Part shown: piece after piece, positions 35,535 through 44,399 of the stretch | How positions within the stretch are numbered: the first letter of the stretch is position 1 | Layout of the letters: each line of letters starts with the position of its first letter | NCBI GenBank assembly: GCA_002428485.1 | Contig: DIWM01000008.1 | Location: 1-64,000 of the forward strand | Source: Deltaproteobacteria bacterium UBA6106 | GTDB lineage: Bacteria; Desulfobacterota; Syntrophorhabdia; Syntrophorhabdales; Syntrophorhabdaceae | DNA: 64,000 nt | Direction: 5' to 3' | Translations under genes and position numbers: made by a program | Notes under the pieces: generated by a model | Databases searched by the model: none | Seen by the model: the letters and a program-made list of their open reading frames with translations, nothing else | Told to the model about the DNA's origin: nothing

Positions 35535-36602
35535 TCAGTACTCCATGAAGATGCGCTGGATCTCTTTTGTGTCCTTTGTCTTTGTGAGGGCCAGCATGAG
35601 GAGGACGCGCGCCTTCTGAGGGTTGAGGTTGCCGGCTACTACAAAATCGTATTCATCGTCTTTTGCCTCCCCGTTACGGGCTACAAATCCGCTTCCCGTT
35701 CTCGAAGACCTGACAACGATGATGCCTTTTTGTCTCGCCTCGCGGTATGCCGTTTTCATTGCGTCGGACATACTCCCGTCGCCTGTACCGGCGTTTACCA
35801 TACCGGCGGCACCTTTCGCGACTACGGCATCAAGCATTAAGCGGTTTTCCCCTGCGTATCCATAGACGATATGGATTTCCGGAAGCGCCTCGAGCTTCAT
35901 GATATCGAACTCGCTCTGCGAGGTGTGGCGTTTCGTGGTAGCCCTGTAGAAATGAGCCTGTCCGCCCGTTATATATCCGAGAAATCCCATGCCGGGGGTT
36001 TTGAAGGTGTCAAGGGCGGTTGTGTTTGTTTTTGTCACCTCGCGCGCCGCGCTGATCTGGTCGTTAAGCGCCACAAGGACGCCTTTCCCCTGAGCGTCAA
36101 CGGATCCTGCGAGGAGGACGGCATTGTAGAGGTTCATCGGGCCGTCTGCACTGATCGCCGTGGAAGGCCTCATGGAGCCGGTTATGACGACAGGCTTGTT
36201 ATTCCTGACGGTAAGGTTGAGGAAATATGCCGTCTCTTCCAGGGTATCGGTGCCGTGTGTTATGACGATCCCGTCTACATCGTCCCGTGCGAGAAGCCGG
36301 TTTACCTTTTTAGCGAGGGCGAGCCAACCCCCAGGCGTCATGTTCTCGCTGGCGATCTGCATGACCTGTTCCCCGCTTACCTTTGCGATGCCCGACAGCT
36401 CCGGGACTGCTGAGACCAATCCCTCCACGCCTATCTTTGCCGCCGCGTATCCTACCGTTGTTGTGGCAGTGGCGCCCACACCGGCGATCGTCCCTCCTGT
36501 CGCAAGGACCAAGATGCGGGGCAGGGCATCGCCCGCATGGGACGGGGCGGCAATGGAGAGCAGCACACAAGCGAACACAGCGCATATAATACGCCTTTTC
36601 AT
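35535..36602 (-). CDS. ansB: type II (periplasmic) L-asparaginase
   Basis: A 355-residue protein. The signal peptide MKRRIICAVFACVLLSIAAPSHA precedes ILVLATGGTIAGVG, which holds the nucleophilic Thr, and DGIVITHGTDTLEETAYFL, which holds the second active-site Thr-Asp pair. Length and both motifs fit type II asparaginase/glutaminases, which release ammonia from asparagine in the periplasm. GAGGAGGG precedes the ATG at 36602; the frame extends 32 codons further upstream without support. It lies between word-mosaic tracts and has no operon partner. Confidence 0.95.
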   Translation of the reverse strand: MKRRIICAVFACVLLSIAAPSHAGDALPRILVLATGGTIAGVGATATTTVGYAAAKIGVEGLVSAVPELSGIAKVSGEQVMQIASENMTPGGWLALAKKVNRLLARDDVDGIVITHGTDTLEETAYFLNLTVRNNKPVVITGSMRPSTAISADGPMNLYNAVLLAGSVDAQGKGVLVALNDQISAAREVTKTNTTALDTFKTPGMGFLGYITGGQAHFYRATTKRHTSQSEFDIMKLEALPEIHIVYGYAGENRLMLDAVVAKGAAGMVNAGTGDGSMSDAMKTAYREARQKGIIVVRSSRTGSGFVARNGEAKDDEYDFVVAGNLNPQKARVLLMLALTKTKDTKEIQRIFMEY

Positions 36603-36802
36603 GATTGACCCTCCTCTGAGACTGCTGTTGCAGTATAATGCAACGAAGCCAATTATACTATACATTATAAGGCAAGCGATTGTCATATAGGACGGCAAAA
36701 GGGCGGGAACGTCAGGCCGCTGACGTGCAGCCAGGCAGGGAGGTCTTGCGAAAAGCCCTGTGGTGTCTTACGTTTCATCACGTAAATCTTCAAGGAGGCG
36801 TT

Positions 36803-36937
36803 ATGATTTGGAAATGCACGAGATGCGGTTACGAATACGACGACAGGGTCGAAAAGGTCCCCTTTGAGGAGCTGCCGAAGAACTGGCACTGCCCGCGGTG
36901 CAAGGCGCCGAAAAGCGCTTTTGCGAAGAAAGGCTGA
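36803..36937 (+). CDS. rubredoxin-like protein
   Basis: A 44-residue protein with two CxxC knuckles, CTRCGYEYDD and CPRCKAPKSAF, that bind one iron. EELPKNWHCPRC is typical of rubredoxin and of the rubredoxin-like domain of rubrerythrin. It is shorter than classical rubredoxins (about 52 residues), lacking part of the middle. AAGGAGG lies four bases before the ATG. It probably carries single electrons in the cytoplasm of an anaerobe. It stands alone between repeat tracts. Confidence 0.88.
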   Translation: MIWKCTRCGYEYDDRVEKVPFEELPKNWHCPRCKAPKSAFAKKG

Positions 36938-36944
36938 AAAAATT

Positions 36945-37135
36945 TGATACTTGATACTGGATGCTTGATCCTCGCTGCAAGATCGGCATAGCGCTGGGCG
37001 AATAGCGATAAATCCGTAAGTCGTCAGTCGTAAGGCGCAAGGGGAAAAGGCAGCGGAGGGAGTAAATCTGTTCACAGACCAGATAGACTAAACAGACCAG
37101 ACAGACCAGATAGATCAGAAGGATCAGATAGCGCT
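36945..37135. repeat. word-mosaic intergenic tract 2 with a CAGACCAGATAGA-type array
   Basis: It starts with TTGATACTTGATACTGGATG, continues with GTAAGTCGTCAGTCGTAAGG, and ends (37075-37132) with about five degenerate units of CAGACCAGATAGA. The UbiD gene begins about 85 bp downstream. No gene is seen. Confidence 0.65.
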
Positions 37136-37218
37136 TGACAGGATTGTTTAAGCGTCTACAATGTAAATACGTATCAAAAATACTAAAAGGTTCTGTCGGC
37201 CTTAAAAAGGGGGAACAA

Positions 37219-38703
37219 ATGGAAAATAAAAGCAGACGTGAGTTCATCAAGCTGGCAGGCTTATCCGGTTCGGTCCTTATGGCCGGTCTTCTTGACAGGC
37301 ATGGCCTTGCCAAGGCTGAAGCAGCCAGCGCAGGCAAGCCTAAGGGAATGATCTCGTATAAAGCGGGAGGGATAAGAGATTTTATAAAACTTCTGGAGAA
37401 GAACGGGGAATTGGCGAAGATTAAAAAGGAAGTGAACCCGCAATATGAGATCGGGAGCATTTTGAAGGAGTACGAGAGGCGCGGGAAGGCGGTGCTTTTC
37501 GAAAAGGTCAAAGGATCGAAAATTCCCGCAGTGGGCGGGTTATATCAGAACTGGAGAAGGATAGGTCTATCGCTGGGGCATACAGAGAAATTCGGCCAAC
37601 CGGAGATGTATAACTTGTTTTCTGCCGCAATATCCCAGCCGATCCCGCCGGTGCAGGCGGACGCATGCCCCTGGAAAGAGGTTATCCTGAAAGGGGATAA
37701 GGCTGATATGACAAAGCTGCCCGTCCCGACGCTTTTCGCGGATGACGGCGGTCCGTATATAACGGCAGGTGTAGGGATATGCAAAAACCCTGAGACAAAT
37801 GCCTATAATATCGGTGTATACAGGATGCAGGTGCTGGGTCCTGACAAGATCCTGGTCTGGGCGTTTCCGGGGAGCGACCTGCATTACATTTACAAGGCAT
37901 ATGAAAAGATGGGCGAAGAGATGGACTTTGCCGTGCTCATCGGGGCCGATCCTGCTGTATTTGCGGCGGCGGTATCTAAGATACCCCCGGATGTAGACGA
38001 GCTCGCAGTGGCAGGGGCATTGAGGGGCAAAGGCATAGGCGTTGCTCAATGTGAAACAGTGAACCTGTCGGTGCCTGTGCTTTCAGAGTTCGTTATAGAA
38101 GGGAAGATAAACCCGAAGGCGAGGACCCAGGATGGTCCTTTTGCGGATCATGGCGGGATTTACAAGGGCGGCCCGTCTCCGACGATGCGTATATCCGCCA
38201 TCTGCCACCGGAAAAACCCGCTTTTCCAGGTCCTCCTCGCGGGCGATTCAAACGAACACTGTACGACCTCGGAGATCCTGGCCTGCTTCTGGGGGCGTGA
38301 TATCCTCGACGACCTTCAATCAAAGTTCAATAATGTAAAAGACGCTTGCCTCTTCTGGCGCGGCGGGACGAAGAAATCGCTCGTTGTTTCCCTGTCCGAC
38401 AAAAAAACCGACAAAGAACCTCAGGAGATCTTGACGGAGATCTTTAACTTTAAAGGATCGAAATACCGCACCATGCCGGTAAGCTCATTTCTAAGGTCGG
38501 CGATCATCGTAAACGACGATGTGGACATATATGATATAGAGGAGGTCATCTGGGCAGTGGGCACAAGGCTTGCGAACTGTTATCCGGTAGAAGCGGATAA
38601 AACGAAAAGATATGAACTCAGGGTCGGTTTTGATGCAACAAAACCAATAGGAGCAAAACCCGACCTGAACAAGAGAACAAAGACCAAGCCGGTCAGGCTC
38701 TAA
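37219..38703 (+). CDS. UbiD-family decarboxylase with a twin-arginine signal
   Basis: A 494-residue protein. Residues 5-11 (SRREFIK) followed by LAGLSGSVLMAGLL and an Ala-rich end near residue 37 form a textbook Tat signal. The rest is UbiD-like: SILKEYERRGKAVLFEKVKGS near the start, ITAGVGICKNP, YNIGVYRMQ, FVIEGKIN and DGPFADHGGIY. The last corresponds to the E-G-P-x-G-[ED] active-site stretch of prenylated-FMN enzymes, with Asp in place of the first Glu. UbiD enzymes are normally cytoplasmic; Tat export would carry the folded, cofactor-loaded protein to the periplasm. The substrate is unknown, but aromatic or unsaturated acids are usual. GGGGGAAC precedes the ATG. No UbiX is present in the window. 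Confidence 0.85.
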   Translation: MENKSRREFIKLAGLSGSVLMAGLLDRHGLAKAEAASAGKPKGMISYKAGGIRDFIKLLEKNGELAKIKKEVNPQYEIGSILKEYERRGKAVLFEKVKGSKIPAVGGLYQNWRRIGLSLGHTEKFGQPEMYNLFSAAISQPIPPVQADACPWKEVILKGDKADMTKLPVPTLFADDGGPYITAGVGICKNPETNAYNIGVYRMQVLGPDKILVWAFPGSDLHYIYKAYEKMGEEMDFAVLIGADPAVFAAAVSKIPPDVDELAVAGALRGKGIGVAQCETVNLSVPVLSEFVIEGKINPKARTQDGPFADHGGIYKGGPSPTMRISAICHRKNPLFQVLLAGDSNEHCTTSEILACFWGRDILDDLQSKFNNVKDACLFWRGGTKKSLVVSLSDKKTDKEPQEILTEIFNFKGSKYRTMPVSSFLRSAIIVNDDVDIYDIEEVIWAVGTRLANCYPVEADKTKRYELRVGFDATKPIGAKPDLNKRTKTKPVRL

Positions 38704-38880
38704 GAATAACAAGGCGTGATCATGGCTCATGGCTGACAGCTCATGGCGAACCGGATGCTGGTCAGATACATCACAAGAAATATGCAACAAGCAACAAAAG
38801 GAACGAGGAGCGCGGCGCGAAAGGTCGCCGTGGCCTGTCAGGAATTAAAATTGAATGCCCGATACTGCTTATTTATGATA
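38704..38880. repeat. word-mosaic intergenic tract 3
   Basis: CTCATGGCTGACAGCTCATGG, shared in part with the tract at 44.87 kb, is followed by GAACCGGATGCTGGTCAG. No gene is seen in the 231-bp interval up to the formate-THF ligase start. Confidence 0.5.
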
Positions 38881-38934
38881 AGTTATAGTTCATAGGAATG
38901 TTTCATAGAAGCAATAAGGGTGGAGGAATAAGGT

Positions 38935-40695
38935 ATGCCCTACGATGCGAACGTGATGTCTGACTGGCAGATCTCTGAAGCGGCAGAGGTTCGCATGAAG
39001 TCTATATGGCAGCTCCAGGAGGAGCTGAGCCTGGAAAAAGATGAGATCATCCCTCACGGCAAGGTGGGGAGGCTCAGCTTCATGAAGATCATGGACAGGC
39101 TGCGCGATAACAAAAACGGGAAGTACATCAACATCACCGCCATCACCCCCACGCCTCTCGGAGAGGGAAAAACAACGACGTGCATAGGATTGCTGGAGGG
39201 GCTGGGCAAAAGGGGCAAGGGGGCCGGGGGCGCCATACGCCAGCCTTCCGGCGGGCCCACGATGAATGTGAAAGGAAGCGCTGCCGGAGGAGGCAACGCC
39301 CAGGTCATTCCACTCACCGAATTTTCGCTGGGGTTGACCGGCGATATCAATAACATCATGAATGCCCATAATCTCGCCATGACAGCGCTGACGGCGCGGA
39401 TGCAGCACGAAAGGAACTACACGGACCCTGAGCTTGCAAAAAGAAATCTGAGACGCCTCGATATCGATACAAAAAGCGTTCAGATGGGCTGGGTTATCGA
39501 TTTCTGCGCCCAGGCCTTAAGGAATATTATCATCGGGATCGGCGGAAAGATGGACGGATACACGATGCAGTCCCGTTTTGACATTGCCGTCAGCTCTGAG
39601 TTGATGGCGATCCTTTCGATAGCGAAAGACCTCAGGGACCTGCGGGAGAGGATCGGGAAGATCACCGTGGCGTTTGACCGTTACGGCAAGCCCATTACGA
39701 CAGAGGACCTGGAGGTTGCCGGCGCGATGTGCGCATTCTTAAGGGAGAGCATCAATCCGAACCTGCTGCAGACGGTCGAGGGACAGCCGGTGCTGGTGCA
39801 CGCGGGCCCCTTTGCAAATATCGCCGTAGGGCAGTCGTCGATCATCGCGGATATGGTTGGCCTGAAACTGTTTGATTATCACGTAACAGAGAGCGGATTT
39901 GCGTCAGACATAGGCTTCGAGAAGTTCTGGAACGTTAAATGCAGGATCAGCGGGCTTAAGCCGAATGTTTCCGTCATTACCGCATCGATCAGGGCCCTGA
40001 AGATGCACGGCGGAGGACCAAGGGTGGCGCCGGGTCTGCCCCTTGCTGACGAATACAGAAAAGAGGACCTTCAATTATTGGAAAAGGGCCTTCCGAACCT
40101 TGTCCACCATATACGGACGGTAAAGCTGTCGGGCATCAAGCCCGTCGTATGCATCAATAGCTTCAACACCGATACAAAAGACGAGGTGAAGCTTGTAAAA
40201 AGAGTAGCCGAGGCTGAAGGGGCGCGGGTGGCCGTTTCAGAGCACTGGCAAAAGGGAGGAGAGGGCGCTCTGGAGCTGGCGGACGCAGTAATTGATGCCT
40301 GCTGCGAGGAAACGGATTTCCGGTTCCTGTATCCCGTGGAGATGCCCCTGGTTGAGAGGGTAGACCTGATCGCAAAGAATATCTATGGGGCAGAGAAGGT
40401 ACTATGGCTGCCCGGGGTGGAGGAGAAAGCAGCGAAATTGGAAAAAGATCCTGACAAAAAGGATTATTTTACCATGATGGTGAAGACCCATCTCAGCCTG
40501 TCCCATGACCCCGAGCTAAAAGGCGTGCCCAGGGGATGGACCTTGCCCATAAGGGATATACTGGTCTTTACGGGGGCGAGGTTCCTGTGCCCTGTGGCAG
40601 GCTCTATAAACCTTATGCCCGGCACAGGCTCTGACCCCGCGTTCAGAAGAATAGACGTTGATGTAGACACGGGAAAAGTCACCGGCCTTTATTGA
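38935..40695 (+). CDS. fhs: formate-tetrahydrofolate ligase
   Basis: A 586-residue enzyme, near the usual length. ITPTPLGEGKTTTCIGL holds the ATP-binding loop. Later segments are GDINNIMNAHNLAMTALTARM, GKMDGYTMQSRFDIAVSSE, VHAGPFANIAVGQSSIIAD and VTASIRALKMHGGGP (read as VITASIRALKMHGG here). It makes 10-formyl-THF from formate and ATP, the first step of the methyl branch of the Wood-Ljungdahl pathway, or runs in reverse to give ATP and formate. TGGAGG precedes the ATG. It probably serves formate or one-carbon metabolism in a syntroph; no other pathway gene is adjacent. Confidence 0.97.
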   Translation: MPYDANVMSDWQISEAAEVRMKSIWQLQEELSLEKDEIIPHGKVGRLSFMKIMDRLRDNKNGKYINITAITPTPLGEGKTTTCIGLLEGLGKRGKGAGGAIRQPSGGPTMNVKGSAAGGGNAQVIPLTEFSLGLTGDINNIMNAHNLAMTALTARMQHERNYTDPELAKRNLRRLDIDTKSVQMGWVIDFCAQALRNIIIGIGGKMDGYTMQSRFDIAVSSELMAILSIAKDLRDLRERIGKITVAFDRYGKPITTEDLEVAGAMCAFLRESINPNLLQTVEGQPVLVHAGPFANIAVGQSSIIADMVGLKLFDYHVTESGFASDIGFEKFWNVKCRISGLKPNVSVITASIRALKMHGGGPRVAPGLPLADEYRKEDLQLLEKGLPNLVHHIRTVKLSGIKPVVCINSFNTDTKDEVKLVKRVAEAEGARVAVSEHWQKGGEGALELADAVIDACCEETDFRFLYPVEMPLVERVDLIAKNIYGAEKVLWLPGVEEKAAKLEKDPDKKDYFTMMVKTHLSLSHDPELKGVPRGWTLPIRDILVFTGARFLCPVAGSINLMPGTGSDPAFRRIDVDVDTGKVTGLY

Positions 40696-40719
40696 GCGAA
40701 AAGTGAAAGGTGAAACGCC

Positions 40720-41451
40720 ATGAACGCTACAAACGCTATAAACGCTACAAACTCTATAAACGCATTATATGTTCGTGTTTTTTTGGCAGGTGTAGGCCTT
40801 TTGATGCTGCTGAGCATGGGGGGAATGGCGGTTGCGCAAACGACAGAGGGGGCCAACAGCCCCCAGGTGAAAGCCCTGCCGGTTGTCTACGTGGCAGATT
40901 TCCAGCTCGAAGTTGAAGCTGAGAACGAAGCAAGCCAGCGCCCATTCCAGGTGAGGAAAAGGATAAAGGATAGAGTCGATCTGGTAACAGGCGAAGAAAG
41001 CCCTGAAAAAAAGGCAAAAGAGATCGTTAATACCCTGGCAGAGTCGATTGTTGCGGGGCTGAGCGGGAAGGGCGTAGTATCGAAGAGGCTTTACAAGCAG
41101 TCACCACCCGTTTCTCAGTGCTGGGTCCTGGAAGGCGAGTTCGTGGAGCGCGACGAAGGCGATCGTTTGAAAAGGGCTGTCATCGGTTTTGGGAGCGGCT
41201 CCGCTGATATGCAGGTGGGAATAACGCTCAGCGAGATAGCTGATAAGGGAGCCAGGGTATTGCTGGATACGCCGATAGACGGAAAAAAGAACAGGACGCC
41301 CGGAGCGGTTATTACCAGGAACCCATATGTCGCCGGCGCGAAGTTCATTCTTACCAAAAACGCCCCCGACAGGGACGTAAAGAAACTTGGTTCACAGATA
41401 GCCGACAAGATATATGAGGTTATGAAAAGTGAAGGTCTGGTAAAGCAGTAA
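40720..41451 (+). CDS. exported DUF4410-like protein with repeat-derived N-terminus
   Basis: A 243-residue protein. Residues 18-40 form a hydrophobic export signal ending near AVAQT. The mature part begins ALPVVYVADFQLE and has the RKRIKD...EKKAKEIVNTLAESIVAGLSGKG pattern of DUF4410-type lipoprotein-like proteins, with TRNPYVAGAKFIL near the end. No enzymatic motif is seen. The first 15 residues (MNATNAINATNSINA) are encoded by a nine-base repeat array at 40723-40763, so the N-terminus has been built from repeat DNA. AAAGGTGAAA precedes the ATG. The gene starts 24 bp after fhs, but function gives no link. Confidence 0.75.
   Translation: MNATNAINATNSINALYVRVFLAGVGLLMLLSMGGMAVAQTTEGANSPQVKALPVVYVADFQLEVEAENEASQRPFQVRKRIKDRVDLVTGEESPEKKAKEIVNTLAESIVAGLSGKGVVSKRLYKQSPPVSQCWVLEGEFVERDEGDRLKRAVIGFGSGSADMQVGITLSEIADKGARVLLDTPIDGKKNRTPGAVITRNPYVAGAKFILTKNAPDRDVKKLGSQIADKIYEVMKSEGLVKQ
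40723..40763. repeat. nine-base AACGCTAYA array within a coding region
   Basis: AACGCTACA, AACGCTATA, AACGCTACA, AACTCTATA and a final AACGC follow in phase with the reading frame, coding for Asn-Ala-Thr/Asn-Ala-Ile units. Confidence 0.85.
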
Positions 41452-41499
41452 AGAACCCACAAAAAGACAAGGCACAACAGGCAAGACGGGCAGAGCGCA

Positions 41500-41769
41500 T
41501 CAGTCGCACCAAAGGTTGCATTCCGCACCGGTATGAAGGTTTTGTATCACCGCGCTGGAGCACGTTCCATAGGGGTTTCCCTGCAGGAAGACAACCCAGT
41601 CCCCTTCAGTGATACCTCGGCAGCTTGTCATAGCCTCATACCGATGTCCGTTGATGATAAAGACCTGATTTTCTGCGATTTCTTGTACAGGGTATGCAGG
41701 GGTTGCATGACCTGCCGTGACGCAAGAAGCAATGATCAGCACACAAGAGATCACAGCCGTTATCACCAT
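41500..41769 (-). CDS. small secreted cysteine-containing protein
   Basis: An 89-residue protein. A signal peptide (MVITAVISCVLIIASCVTAGHA, cleavage near residue 22) precedes a 67-residue mature part with four cysteines (TSCRG, GTCSS, AECNLWC), likely in two disulfides. YPVQEIAENQVFIINGHRYEAMTSC and GDWVVFLQGNPYGTCSSA suggest a small beta fold. No family is recognised. A TATAAT lies three bases before the ATG, so the mRNA may be leaderless. The 308-bp stretch beyond it is repeat mosaic. Confidence 0.6.
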   Translation of the reverse strand: MVITAVISCVLIIASCVTAGHATPAYPVQEIAENQVFIINGHRYEAMTSCRGITEGDWVVFLQGNPYGTCSSAVIQNLHTGAECNLWCD

Positions 41770-41814
41770 AGTATTATACTATCATATCCGCGAATAAGAA
41801 GCAGCCCATAACGT

Positions 41815-42060
41815 ACTCGATACTGGATGCTCGAGAAAACCGCGTGAGGCGTTAGGCGTAAGGGGATAAATCCGTAAGTCGGTAAGGCGGAAGGGGAAAA
41901 GAGCAATAAATAGTATATCGTATATCGGGATTCCAAGAAAACCGTTCGGCGTCATGCGTTCGGCGTTCGGCGATTAAACCCCTTACGACTTACGATTCAC
42001 GCCTCACGGGGTTCATCGCCTAACGCCTTACGACTTACGGGTTTGTTGCTGACGGCTGTG
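41815..42060. repeat. word-mosaic intergenic tract 4
   Basis: ACTCGATACTGGATGCTCGA is followed by several copies of GGCGTAAGGGG-type words, by TATATCGTATATCG, by GGCGTCATGCGTTCGGCG, then by the inverted words CCTTACGACTTACG (twice) and CGCCTCACGGGG. Left and right halves can therefore pair over long distances. No gene is seen. Confidence 0.7.
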
Positions 42061-42077
42061 TGCCGTAGTGAAAGCTT

Positions 42078-42740
42078 GTGCTTCGCCGCTTTTTAGATTA
42101 TCCTATACATATGCAAGGGTTTTTCCTCGGACTCAGCAGCGGCCTGACGTGTGTTGCCTACTGTACGCCTGTACTTGTTCCATATATGCTCGGCGAAGGG
42201 AAGGGGATTGCGCACAACTTTGCGGCCTTGGCACAGTTTCTCCTCGGGCGGCTTGCCGGGTATCTCGCCTTTGCCTTTGTTGCCTGGCTGATCAACCTGT
42301 CGGTCCTCGAAAGGCTGGAATCAAAGGGGCTGTTGATCGGTGCGCTTTATATTATCTTCTCCTCTTTCCTGATGATCTACGCATTTTTTAAAACAGATGC
42401 CCCGTGCGCCGCCCGCAGCATCGGCCATATTGCAGGGAAGATCAAAGCTTCTTTGTTGATCCCAGCCATGGCGGGACTTCTTAGCGGCATCGCCTTCTGT
42501 CCGCCTTTTCTCCTTGCGATGACGCACGCGGCGGATAAAGGGAGCCTCTCATACAGCCTCTTCTTTTTTCTCATGTTCTTCATCGGTACCTCCGTATTTT
42601 TTATTCCCATGCCTTTCATCGGAGCGCTGCGCCGTTTCCAGGCGCTTCAGATCATAGGGAAGATGGCGGCAGGGATCGTCGGGCTGTATTATCTTTACGC
42701 GGGGATAATAGCCGTGGTCGCAGGGGTCAAGGGCATATGA
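42078..42740 (+). CDS. TauE/SafE- or CcdA-like membrane protein with paired cysteines
   Basis: A 220-residue protein with about six helices. GLSSGLTCVAYCTPVLVPYMLG and the matching GLLSGIAFCPPFLLAMTHA give a pseudo-twofold arrangement with Cys next to Pro, as in CcdA/DsbD-type electron carriers and in SafE-type exporters. The cysteines favour thiol-disulfide electron transfer across the membrane. The start is GTG at 42078 or ATG at 42111; neither has a clear ribosome site, and 42111 fits family N-termini better. The stop overlaps the next gene by four bases, so it is coupled to the ferredoxin protein. Confidence 0.75.
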   Translation: MLRRFLDYPIHMQGFFLGLSSGLTCVAYCTPVLVPYMLGEGKGIAHNFAALAQFLLGRLAGYLAFAFVAWLINLSVLERLESKGLLIGALYIIFSSFLMIYAFFKTDAPCAARSIGHIAGKIKASLLIPAMAGLLSGIAFCPPFLLAMTHAADKGSLSYSLFFFLMFFIGTSVFFIPMPFIGALRRFQALQIIGKMAAGIVGLYYLYAGIIAVVAGVKGI

Positions 42741-43903
42741 AAACGGATACCCATCAGGTTCCTCAGGGAGAAGGCAAAGGCAGGACCATAGTTCTCACCC
42801 TGGTGATGGCAGTCATCACCGTCGTCATGTTCAGCCAGGGAAAGATGCCGCAGGACCCGAAAGAGATGATCGCCCTGGTTCTCACGCTCCTTTTCGCGAA
42901 TACCCTGTTCTTTCTCTTGTTATACACGGGCAGAACAGACAGGTACCGGGCGATCTATTTCAGCACCTTTGCAGTCTCGCTGATCATATCATTTGTTTCC
43001 CACATGTTCGAGGCGAGGGGGAGCATGTCTCTTTCGGAGACAAAGATACTACAGTGCGAGGTCCCTTTCTGCCACCTCGTGATACCCATGACATTGGTCC
43101 CGATGGCCATCACAAAGACGATTATCTTTCCGGGAAGCCTCTTGGGCAAATATGCCTCCATCGCTTCCATGTTTGTTATCTGGATCGGTGCGACGCTTGC
43201 CCTCGGAAGAGGGTTCTGCAGCTGGGTGTGTTTTTACGGCGGCCTTGACGACGGATTCTCGAGGGTCCTCAAGAGGCCGGTTATCAGGAACATCAACCCC
43301 AAATGGATATACCTTCCTTTCGCTGTCCTCCTCCTCGTGGCGTTGACCGCGGCAGTTTACCTTTCACCTGTTTATTGTTCCTGGCTGTGTCCCTTTAAGG
43401 CGGTAACGGAGTTTCAGGCCGTTACCTCAACGAAGATCCTCATTCAAACGATCATCTTTGTCGGCCTTTTTATCGGCCTCGTTATTGTACTGCCTATCCT
43501 GACAAAAAAGAGGACGCAGTGCGCGTTTTTATGCCCTTTCGGCGCCATGCAGTCGCTCACAAACAAGATAAACGTCTTTGACGTGAGGATCGACAAAGAG
43601 AAGTGCGTGAAGTGCAAGCGCTGCATCCAGGTCTGCCCGACCTTGTCGATGAGCGAAGAAAGCCTTGAGCAGGGCTGCGCTCGCATAACCTGCATGAAGT
43701 GCGGCAAGTGCATCGACAACTGCCCGAAAGGCGCTATCAGCTATCATATAAAAGGGACGGACATTCCCGGCAAGAGGAACGCCTATCGTCTCCTTTTTCT
43801 TTTTGCCGCCTTCCTGTTCCTCGCAATATTTTCCTCCCATATTATTCAGGATGGGATCGTAAGGGTACTGAAGCTCATTACAACAGGGAGCATGATCTCA
43901 TGA
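42737..43903 (+). CDS. NapH/NosR-like membrane polyferredoxin
   Basis: A 388-residue protein. Several helices carry CSWVCFYGGLDDGF, CSWLCPFKAVTEF and CAFLCPFGAMQS, the NapH-type cysteine motifs at the membrane face. Two soluble 4Fe-4S sites follow (CVKCKRCIQVCP and CMKCGKCIDNCP), and a last helix ends the protein. It should move electrons between the quinone pool and a periplasmic or membrane partner. The ATG overlaps the CcdA-like gene (ATGA), strong evidence for joint function in membrane redox transfer. Confidence 0.88.
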   Translation: MKTDTHQVPQGEGKGRTIVLTLVMAVITVVMFSQGKMPQDPKEMIALVLTLLFANTLFFLLLYTGRTDRYRAIYFSTFAVSLIISFVSHMFEARGSMSLSETKILQCEVPFCHLVIPMTLVPMAITKTIIFPGSLLGKYASIASMFVIWIGATLALGRGFCSWVCFYGGLDDGFSRVLKRPVIRNINPKWIYLPFAVLLLVALTAAVYLSPVYCSWLCPFKAVTEFQAVTSTKILIQTIIFVGLFIGLVIVLPILTKKRTQCAFLCPFGAMQSLTNKINVFDVRIDKEKCVKCKRCIQVCPTLSMSEESLEQGCARITCMKCGKCIDNCPKGAISYHIKGTDIPGKRNAYRLLFLFAAFLFLAIFSSHIIQDGIVRVLKLITTGSMIS

Positions 43904-43913
43904 GGGATATGTG

Positions 43914-44384
43914 ATGCCAAAGATACGTTCGATCTTCGGATACATGTGGGCCGGCGCAGCGATCATAGTGGTCTTTGCCACATTCCTGGCAAGCGACTTT
44001 TTCAGCCGTGCCCTTGTTGCGTCTTCAGGGGTGAAGATCTCTCCGTGGTATTCGGGGGGAGAGGTTGTGCAGACTCTCGATCACGGTTCATACAGGACCC
44101 ACGTGCACCGCCCCGTCTTTGACGCCCTGATCGGCGAAAAAGACGAAGGCTTTATCCAGGTGAACTGGGAACCGCTTGCCGGTTTGCCGTCTGTCATCGA
44201 AGAATCGTTTGACTACAGCGGCGACGGCAAAGCTGATTTCTCGGTCCGGGTAGATACGAAGACGGGGGAAGCCTCGCTCGCGCCCATCAATCCGATGGTT
44301 GTATCCATCAGGAAAACCGCAAAGCTCGATGACGGGTGGATGATAAGGGTACAGCTGTCACGCACAATAAAAAAGGATCGATGA
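43914..44384 (+). CDS. membrane-anchored periplasmic protein of the redox operon
   Basis: A 156-residue protein. One N-terminal helix (YMWAGAAIIVVFATFLASDFF) anchors a soluble domain with SPWYSGGEVVQTLDHGSYRTHVHRPVF and a DYSGDGKADFSVRVDTKTGEA stretch resembling a calcium-binding FG-GAP-like or EF-hand-like loop. It has no cysteine. The ATG at 43914 follows GAGGG; GTG at 43911 is the alternative. It starts ten bases after the polyferredoxin stop. The family is not recognised. Confidence 0.7.
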   Translation: MPKIRSIFGYMWAGAAIIVVFATFLASDFFSRALVASSGVKISPWYSGGEVVQTLDHGSYRTHVHRPVFDALIGEKDEGFIQVNWEPLAGLPSVIEESFDYSGDGKADFSVRVDTKTGEASLAPINPMVVSIRKTAKLDDGWMIRVQLSRTIKKDR

Positions 44385-44399
44385 AAAGGGTCGTAGCTA

